Below, one piece after another: positions 58,751 through 64,000 of a stretch of 64,000 nucleotides of DNA. The notes beneath the pieces are model-generated. The model was not told the DNA's origin. It did no database searches and worked only from the letters and a program-made list of their open reading frames with translations. Made by a program: the position numbers and the translations under genes. This stretch comes from Candidatus Tisiphia endosymbiont of Nemotelus nigrinus (GTDB lineage Bacteria > Pseudomonadota > Alphaproteobacteria > Rickettsiales > Rickettsiaceae), in NCBI RefSeq assembly GCF_964026475.1, contig NZ_OZ032151.1, positions 1,364,001 through 1,428,000 of the forward strand, written 5' to 3'. The stretch's first letter is position 1. The number at the start of each line of letters is the position of its first letter.

Positions 58751-59042
58751 AATAAAAATAGATATGAATAATCTAGAGTTTCAAAAAGATTTGTTTGCTC
58801 TTGAAAAAAATAATCAATTAGCATTAATTAAAGTGTTAAAAAAAATAAGTCATTTAACTTGGGATGAGTTATATAGGAATCAAGGTTTAAAATGGGAAGT
58901 AATCGTGTCCAAAATAACTAAAAATAAGCATCAGATTTACTCTTTTAGGTTTTCACAAAAATGTCGAGCATTGGCTCTAAGAGAAGGATCTTACTTACGT
59001 TTACTAACTTTACATACAGATCATGATAGTGCTTATGAATAA
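58743..59042 (+). CDS. RelE/ParE-superfamily toxin
   Basis: 99 residues. The C-terminal pattern KHQIYSFRFSQKCRALALREGSYLRLL and LHTDHDSAYE matches RelE-like ribosome-dependent mRNA interferases, with a basic core and a terminal Tyr. ATG 58743 (MSKIKIDM) overlaps the antitoxin stop; a TTG start 18 bases upstream is possible. The product is expected to cleave mRNA or inhibit gyrase and to be neutralised by the upstream protein. Confidence 0.65.
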   Translation: MSKIKIDMNNLEFQKDLFALEKNNQLALIKVLKKISHLTWDELYRNQGLKWEVIVSKITKNKHQIYSFRFSQKCRALALREGSYLRLLTLHTDHDSAYE

Positions 59043-59114
59043 TTCCCAAAGTATACTTGGAAAAAAATAAAACATCCAAGGCATTGAAAAATAACGGTGA
59101 AAATTAAGAAAAAA

Positions 59115-59963
59115 ATGAAAATTAATATTAGTGCTAGCATTTTTATTGCTATAATTATGATATTACTTAGTCAGGTATCTTTTGCTAACGTAGGTAGGAT
59201 AAAAATTGTTACTAGCATAACCCCACTAGCAAGCATTATAGCGATGTTAGTGAAAGAGCAAGCAGAAATTGTTGCTATTGCCAATAACAATGATTGCCCA
59301 CATCACTATAATTTGAGACCTAGTGATCTCAAAAAAGTCAAAGATGCAGATATTGTATTTTATATAGATGAGCAATTTGATGGCTTTGCTGGCAAATTAA
59401 TGAATGGTCATAGTAAAAATGTCATTAAAATTAGTAATTTTAATAGGCTAAGAATTATTAGTAATGACTCCTATGATAATTGGCATATTTGGCTTGATTT
59501 AGATAATGTAAAAATACTATTAGAACAATTATCTCAGATATTATCTCAACGATTTCCTGAGATTAGTTCAGCTATTTACCAGAATCTTGAAGAGGCAAAA
59601 AAACAAATAGACGATCTTGCGAAAATCAAACATCAAAGATTAGTGTCTTTAACAGATGTGATCTTGCTTAGTGATAGTTTAGAATATTTTTTTGATAATG
59701 GCCAAAAAAGCGTTGCAAAATTATATAGCTCTGATCAAAAGAGTCTGAAATATATTAGTAATCTTGAGCATTTATTAAGCATGTCTAGTAGCAAATGTTT
59801 ATTGCTAAGTCTCGATCAAGATGTTGCTCTGTATAAGAATTTTAAGGTAGAAGTAGTGGTAATTGAAAGTGAGAATTGGCAAGTGACTAACATCAATAGT
59901 GATTTATTTTATGATCAATATTTAAAAATAATTAATCAAGTGTCTAAATGTTTAAATTACTAA
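59115..59963 (+). CDS. ZnuA-like metal-binding lipo/periplasmic protein, ligands partly changed
   Basis: Solute-binding protein of the cluster A-I (ZnuA/PsaA) family. A signal peptide (ending SQVSFA) is followed by RIKIVTSITPLASIIAMLVKEQ, then CPHHYNLRPSDLKKVKDADIVF. The first His is present (PHHY) and a second may be in NWHIWLDLD. The third, normally in HDAYGYF, is replaced by SDSLEYF, and the last acidic site is changed to SLDQD. Metal binding may therefore be altered. No znuB or znuC lies here. The gene overlaps ccmC by 16 bases. A GTG start at 59097 is possible. Confidence 0.75.
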   Translation: MKINISASIFIAIIMILLSQVSFANVGRIKIVTSITPLASIIAMLVKEQAEIVAIANNNDCPHHYNLRPSDLKKVKDADIVFYIDEQFDGFAGKLMNGHSKNVIKISNFNRLRIISNDSYDNWHIWLDLDNVKILLEQLSQILSQRFPEISSAIYQNLEEAKKQIDDLAKIKHQRLVSLTDVILLSDSLEYFFDNGQKSVAKLYSSDQKSLKYISNLEHLLSMSSSKCLLLSLDQDVALYKNFKVEVVVIESENWQVTNINSDLFYDQYLKIINQVSKCLNY

Positions 59964-60649
59964 ACCCTTATTTTTTTAGTAAGTTAGTACGAACCATGCT
60001 ACCATTATTGCTAGTTGCAATGTTGGTAACAATGGGGTTGGGGTTATACCAAGCTTTGATAGTCTCGCCACCAGATTATCAACAAGGTGATATGGTCAGG
60101 ATTATGTATGTTCATGTACCAGCTTCTTGGATGGCACTAGGGGTTTATACATTTATAGCTATTTGTAGTTTGTCTAACCTAGTGTGGAAGACTAAAATGT
60201 CATTCTTAGTGGCAGTGGCAAGCGCTCCTATAGGAGCAGTTTTTTGCATGATTAGTATGGTGACAGGAGCGTTATGGGGAAAGCCTATTTGGGGAACATG
60301 GTGGGTTTGGGATGCTAGACTTACCTCAATGTTCGTACTATTCTTGCTCTATTTAAGTTATATTGTGGTGGTGAATAGTGGTGATAGGATAAGCCGTACT
60401 GAAAAACCAGCTTCGGTGATTGCTCTGATTGGTTTTATCAATGTTCCTATAGTAAAATTTTCGGTAAATATTTGGTATAGTTTACATCAGCCAGCAAGTG
60501 TTTTAAGACTAGGTAGTCCGACAATTGATAATTCTATGTTATTGCCCTTAGTGCTAATGTTGATAAGTGCTATACTGTATTTTTTATTAGTATTGGGTTT
60601 GAGAACTTGCGTTTTAATCACCAAGTTCAAGGAGTATAACAATCTATGA
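59948..60649 (+). CDS. ccmC: Haem exporter/haem-handling protein CcmC
   Basis: Inner-membrane protein that binds haem with CcmE in system I cytochrome c maturation. Six membrane segments in 233 residues; the tryptophan-rich [18 protein letters not shown] motif binds haem, and HVPASWMA and SLHQPASV carry the axial histidines. Complements CcmB at 37761 in the same pathway. Overlaps the next gene by 4 bases. Confidence 0.94.
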   Translation: MFKLLNPYFFSKLVRTMLPLLLVAMLVTMGLGLYQALIVSPPDYQQGDMVRIMYVHVPASWMALGVYTFIAICSLSNLVWKTKMSFLVAVASAPIGAVFCMISMVTGALWGKPIWGTWWVWDARLTSMFVLFLLYLSYIVVVNSGDRISRTEKPASVIALIGFINVPIVKFSVNIWYSLHQPASVLRLGSPTIDNSMLLPLVLMLISAILYFLLVLGLRTCVLITKFKEYNNL

Positions 60650-60966
60650 CTTATGTTGTTACCGATGAGTGCATAAAATGTAAATATACTGATTGTGTAG
60701 AAGTATGTCCTGTCGATTGCTTCTATGAAGGGGAGTTAATGTTGGTAATTAATCCTGATGAATGTATTGATTGTGGAGTGTGTGAGATTGAGTGTCCGGT
60801 TAAAGCTATTAAGCCAGAGTCAGAACAGCTTATTGATTGGATAGAAAGAGCTAAGTTTTTTTCCAGCAAATGGTCAAATATTACTGTTAAAAAACCAGCG
60901 CTACCTGATGCAGATAAATATAAGGATGAGAAGAATAAGTTTGAAAAATATATGGGGGAAGTTTGA
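60646..60966 (+). CDS. fdxA: Ferredoxin of the 7Fe/FdxA type
   Basis: 106 residues. Two cluster motifs are visible: [17 protein letters not shown] gives the 3Fe-4S/4Fe-4S site and [12 protein letters not shown] the second 4Fe-4S cluster. The long C-terminal helix region (FEKYMGEV end) is typical of the FdxA group. It is coupled to ccmC by an ATGA overlap. Electron partners are unknown. After it, 60967-61095 contains a decayed repeat (ACATTCGCAATGACG) before the convergent nuoK. Confidence 0.92.
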   Translation: MTYVVTDECIKCKYTDCVEVCPVDCFYEGELMLVINPDECIDCGVCEIECPVKAIKPESEQLIDWIERAKFFSSKWSNITVKKPALPDADKYKDEKNKFEKYMGEV

Positions 60967-61095
60967 TTTATGCAAGCTTCTTCTCGACTTCCGCATTTTC
61001 TATTAAGAGATAGTTCGTTGCTACTAGACATTCGCAATGACGTTGTCTAGACGCCCGATTTCGTAATAATTAATTTCCAGAGTTAACGTCATCAA

Positions 61096-61410
61096 TTAAC
61101 CCTTCATTTGGTTCATATCACCCAGTTCTATCGAACCTTTATTTCTAAAATAAACTAATAATATGGCAAGACCTATTGCGGTTTCGGCAGCTGCTATTGT
61201 TAATATTATTATACTAAAAATTTGACCAGATATCTCATGTGCATAAGTAGAGAATGCTACAAAATTTATGTTTACAGCGAGCAGCATCAATTCAATTGAC
61301 ATCAGGATTGTTATGACATTTTTACGATGCATAAACAAACCGACCATTCCTATACTAAAAATCAGTGCTGACAAAATTAAATAATGCTCCAAAGTAATAG
61401 TACTAATCAT
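61096..61410 (-). CDS. nuoK: NADH-quinone oxidoreductase subunit K
   Basis: Membrane subunit of complex I. 104 residues with three membrane segments; the proton-channel acidic residue lies in [16 protein letters not shown]. Last in nuoI-nuoJ-nuoK on the minus strand here; its start overlaps nuoJ by 8 bases. The remaining nuo genes are not in the window, so this is the end of that cluster. Confidence 0.95.
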   Translation of the reverse strand: MISTITLEHYLILSALIFSIGMVGLFMHRKNVITILMSIELMLLAVNINFVAFSTYAHEISGQIFSIIILTIAAAETAIGLAILLVYFRNKGSIELGDMNQMKG

Positions 61411-62017
61411 ATTGTATTTCTCCTACCCCTGCATTTAAACGTGGTTTGACCATTAATATGCTATTATCTTTGTTTGTAGCATGTTGCTTGGCAATATCCT
61501 GCCTCTTAACTCCACTACGATGTCTAATAGTTAGGGTAATACAAGAGATCATTGCCATAAATAAAATAATACCCGAGATTTGAAAAGGTAGAATATAGTC
61601 AGTATATAGTACCTGTCCAATAGCATGAGTATTAGTGACACCTGATGTTATCTCAAATTGGCTATTATTTAAAACTATACCTTTAGCCCCTAAGCAAATT
61701 ATCAGGACAAGATCAGCAAACATAATGAGTGCTACAGCAATACTAATAAACAAGTTTTTTTTGAATTGTACAATAATATCCGTAAAACGAATATTCAACA
61801 TCATGATAACAAACAAAAATAATACTGCTACTGCTCCAACATATATCACAACTAACATCATCGCTAAAAATTCTGCTCCTAACAAAATCATTAGCCCTGA
61901 ACCGTTACAGAAAGTAAAGATCAGCCATAACACAGAATAAACAGGGTTTTTACTAATGACTACCAAACAACTACTTACAACCATTAGCCCGGCAAATAAA
62001 TAAAAAAACATCTCCAT
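61403..62017 (-). CDS. nuoJ: NADH-quinone oxidoreductase subunit J
   Basis: Membrane subunit of complex I with five membrane segments in 204 residues. The characteristic [18 protein letters not shown] and [16 protein letters not shown] segments are intact. The C-terminal tail (about residues 170-204) is hydrophilic. It begins 3 bases after nuoI ends. Confidence 0.95.
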   Translation of the reverse strand: MEMFFYLFAGLMVVSSCLVVISKNPVYSVLWLIFTFCNGSGLMILLGAEFLAMMLVVIYVGAVAVLFLFVIMMLNIRFTDIIVQFKKNLFISIAVALIMFADLVLIICLGAKGIVLNNSQFEITSGVTNTHAIGQVLYTDYILPFQISGIILFMAMISCITLTIRHRSGVKRQDIAKQHATNKDNSILMVKPRLNAGVGEIQYD

Positions 62018-62019
62018 AA

Positions 62020-62505
62020 TTATCTATATTTATAATCATTATGTAGCTTAATTGCTAATTCTTGCTCCCACATATCACCATTCTTCAATAATTTTTCTTT
62101 GTCATACAGCAATTCTTCATGACTAACAGTAGCAAACTCAAAATTAGGACCTTCCACTATCGCATCAACTGGACATGCTTCTTGGCATAGACCACAATAA
62201 ATGCATTTGGTCATATCAATATCATATCTAGTGGTACGCCTACTACCATCTACTCTTTCTTCTGCTTCAATAATAATAGCCTGAGCTGGACAAATTGCTT
62301 CGCACAGCTTACAAGCAATACAACGCTCCTCACCATTGGCGTAACGCCTTAATGCATGCTCACCCTTAAATCTCGGGCTTATCCGTCCCTTCTCATAGGG
62401 ATAATTTATAGTTACTTTAGGCTTAAAGAAATATCTCAAAGTTAAACTAAGCCCTGATACTATTTCAAATAACAAAAAAGACTTCAGGTAATTAATTATT
62501 CTCAT
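62020..62505 (-). CDS. nuoI: NADH-quinone oxidoreductase subunit I
   Basis: Peripheral subunit carrying clusters N6a and N6b. Two CxxCxxCxxxCP motifs are present: [16 protein letters not shown] and [16 protein letters not shown]. 161 residues from the ATG at 62505 (MRIINYLKS); a GTG 15 bases upstream (MVYNE) is possible but less likely. Confidence 0.95.
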   Translation of the reverse strand: MRIINYLKSFLLFEIVSGLSLTLRYFFKPKVTINYPYEKGRISPRFKGEHALRRYANGEERCIACKLCEAICPAQAIIIEAEERVDGSRRTTRYDIDMTKCIYCGLCQEACPVDAIVEGPNFEFATVSHEELLYDKEKLLKNGDMWEQELAIKLHNDYKYR

Positions 62506-62543
62506 TTCATTATACACCAAAAATTTCTAGCACTAAGCATGTT

Positions 62544-62785
62544 TTACAATTTAATTTCCAATAATTCATTAATTCTAGCAATAGATAAGCTAGTAATTTT
62601 AGCTACTTCCTCAATAGAATTCCCCTTTTTTATCATCATTTTTATTAATTTAACTTCATCTCTAGTCTTAGCAATTTTGATAGCTTCTTCTCTAGATTTT
62701 TCTCATACCCCACATATTTTACAGGAGGGTTGAAATAATAAGTTGAAATAAGTGACTGAAAGTCTTTAATCTCCGCTGGGAAAAA
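62544..62785 (-). pseudogene. Remnant of an Rpn/PD-(D/E)XK-type transposase
   Basis: The minus strand reads FQSLISTYYFNPPVKYVGYEK in one frame, then, after a frameshift near 62700, EKSREEAIKIAKTRD, VKLIKMMIKKGNSIEEVAKITSLSIARINELLEIKL (52 codons, stop at 62544). The tail is typical of the Rpn-family nuclease/transposase proteins common in Rickettsiales. The start is cut by the family C element. The plus-strand 64-codon frame here is only its shadow. Confidence 0.5.
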
Positions 62786-62801
62786 GCAACCGGAGGTATT
62801 A

Positions 62802-62961
62802 GACACTGTTAACAAAGCTTATTCAATTGGTGAATAAAGTCTTTTTTGCTGCAAATTATAAGATTTTTTTGAAATAGCTATATTATTCCGGCAAAAATCT
62901 TATTAATTTTCACTAAAAAATCCATTAATTCATCAATCAAATAAGCTTTGTTAACAGTGTC
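62802..62961. repeat. Family C element, copy 3 (160 bp), TA-flanked
   Basis: Ends GACACTGTTAACAAAGCTTA and TAAGCTTTGTTAACAGTGTC, flanked by TA at 62800-62801 and 62962-62963. Same orientation as the 6323 copy. It lies between two transposase remnants. Confidence 0.87.
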
Positions 62962-62969
62962 TAATGGAC

Positions 62970-63105
62970 TCTCAATCACTATACCAAGTATTATACATAT
63001 TTTTAGACTGGCATCCAGCACGAATTAAAACATTTGCAGAATTAATCTGTGCAGTAGTAAAAGCTAACTGTGAGAATCAAAGAATTAGTGCTGTATGTCA
63101 CTTCT
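62970..63105 (+). pseudogene. IS4-like transposase N-terminal remnant
   Basis: About 35 codons read LYQVLYIFLDWHPARIKTFA, then ELICAVVKANCENQRI, and end at a stop near 63103. The pattern of a helical N-terminal region (RIKTFAELICAVVKA) recalls the start of IS4-type transposases, but the match is short. The 63106-63332 stretch shows nothing recognisable beyond AT-rich sequence with a possible parC promoter. Confidence 0.35.
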
Positions 63106-63332
63106 AAAGGTAATTTACGTGCCAAGTATAGGAAATGTTAATATAAGACACTGAATAATGGTAGTATAAAATTATGGATTTGCAAAGAGAATTAATGTCA
63201 CTTCTTAATATAAAAATTAGCAAAATATAGAATTGTTGAAAAAAAGTATAATTCTTACCATTTTTGTATTAGTGCGAGTATATATTTAGGGTATTATACT
63301 AAATAGGAAATAAATATAAGAAAAAGTTTTGT

Positions 63333-64000
63333 ATGATAGATGATGCTAAAATAGAAAATATAGACTTTGGGAATGCATTATCAGAGCGTTACCTCTCTTA
63401 TGCTCTATCAACAATTATGTCACGATCTTTGCCTGACGTTCGTGATGGATTAAAACCAGTCCATCGTAGATTATTATATGCCATGCTGCAATTAAGGTTA
63501 GACCCAACCTCTGGTTATAAGAAATGTGCAAGAGTTGTCGGTGATGTGATTGGTAAATATCACCCGCATGGTGATGGTGCAGTTTATGATACATTGGTAC
63601 GTCTTGCTCAAAGCTTTTCTCTCAGATATCCACTAATTGATGGACAGGGAAATTTTGGTTCTATTGATGGTGATAACGCTGCAGCTATGCGTTATACGGA
63701 ATCACGAATGACTGAAATTTGTACCTTATTAATGTCAGATATAGATCAAGATACTGTCGATTTTCGTGCTACCTATGATGATTCGGATACTGAACCAGTC
63801 ATTATGCCTGCTATGTTTCCTAATTTACTGGCTAATGGTTCAGAAGGTATAGCAGTTGGAATGGCAACCAGTATACCACCACATAATTTACATGAATTAT
63901 GTGATGCACTAATATATTTAATTGACCATCCTGAATCAAAGGTCAATGATATTTTACAATTTGTCAAAGGTCCTGATTTTCCAACAGGCGGCATAATCGT
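63333..64000 (+). CDS. parC: DNA topoisomerase IV subunit A (partial, 5' end)
   Basis: The frame runs from ATG 63333 to the window edge without a stop (about 222 codons). It encodes the breakage-reunion core start: [65 protein letters not shown] and the catalytic Tyr in AAMRYTESR. The KKCARVVG and LLYAML signatures and [19 protein letters not shown] favour ParC over GyrA. Function: decatenation of daughter chromosomes. Confidence 0.9.
   Translation, partial: MIDDAKIENIDFGNALSERYLSYALSTIMSRSLPDVRDGLKPVHRRLLYAMLQLRLDPTSGYKKCARVVGDVIGKYHPHGDGAVYDTLVRLAQSFSLRYPLIDGQGNFGSIDGDNAAAMRYTESRMTEICTLLMSDIDQDTVDFRATYDDSDTEPVIMPAMFPNLLANGSEGIAVGMATSIPPHNLHELCDALIYLIDHPESKVNDILQFVKGPDFPTGGII

Noticed and set aside
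62539..62733. 64-codon plus-strand frame with hydrophobic residues
   Set aside because: It is the reverse reading of the Rpn-like remnant on the minus strand.
1..64000. CRISPR array
   Set aside because: The repeats are dispersed, palindromic and of different families; no regular repeat-spacer ladder and no cas genes were seen.

Overview
The window is a stretch of an AT-rich alphaproteobacterial chromosome, most likely from an obligate intracellular member of the Rickettsiales (Rickettsiaceae, Rickettsia-like). Pointers are a giant NAD-dependent glutamate dehydrogenase, an NtrX-like regulator that has lost the sigma-54 contact loop, alphaproteobacterial DksA, a cytochrome bc1 operon, small proteins resembling Rickettsia-only families, broken transposases and group II intron debris, and many short palindromic repeats between and inside genes. 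The genus cannot be fixed from sequence reading alone. No CRISPR array, prophage, rRNA operon or complete insertion sequence was seen.

Layout. 1-3.5 kb: start of a VanX-like dipeptidase, queH, a decayed IS3-family element carrying the 3' half of a group II intron, and tRNA-Arg(CCU). 3.6-8.8 kb: M23 lipoprotein peptidase, APC permease, truA, PCuAC copper chaperone and a small protein, separated by nested repeats. 8.9-20.2 kb: an MsbA-like ABC exporter, peroxiredoxin, frameshifted dprA, topA, gltX, then dksA, xerC and mnmE on the minus strand. 20.4-28.7 kb: glutamate dehydrogenase, a RodZ-like protein, a coiled-coil protein, zapA, a probable 6S RNA and ftsK. 28.7-33.5 kb: transposase debris, then truB-rpsO-pnp. 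33.9-43.2 kb: ntrX-like, bioY, a pentapeptide-repeat lipoprotein, ccmB, a small membrane protein, petABC and a Tim44-like protein. 43.7-45.9 kb: rpsB-tsf. 46.2-50.8 kb: a glycan cluster. 51.4-60.9 kb: glyQ-glyS-tsaC-ftsY, a Fic-MerR fusion, cca, a RelE-like toxin-antitoxin pair, a ZnuA-like protein, ccmC and a ferredoxin. 61.1-64 kb: nuoI-nuoJ-nuoK on the minus strand, transposase debris and the start of parC.

Most genes are housekeeping: tRNA charging and modification, translation, division and chromosome segregation, respiration and haem export, and envelope glycan synthesis. Accessory features are the Fic-MerR protein, the toxin-antitoxin pair and the pentapeptide lipoprotein.

The most striking content is the population of short non-coding repeats. 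At least eight families (A to I, with J and K) can be separated by their terminal inverted repeats, and several can be delimited to the base: family C is exactly 160 bp in all three copies and sits in a duplicated TA; family H has 7-bp target duplications at four loci; one 238-bp element has an 8-bp duplication. Elements nest inside each other (A contains B contains C before truA). One shared palindromic core occurs inside differently ended shells (F, H, K). A repeat of family F is translated in the same strand and frame inside two unrelated proteins, cytochrome c1 and a glycosyltransferase, like the Rickettsia palindromic elements. Relics of repeat ends also form the C-terminus of Cca and the N-terminus of the pentapeptide lipoprotein.
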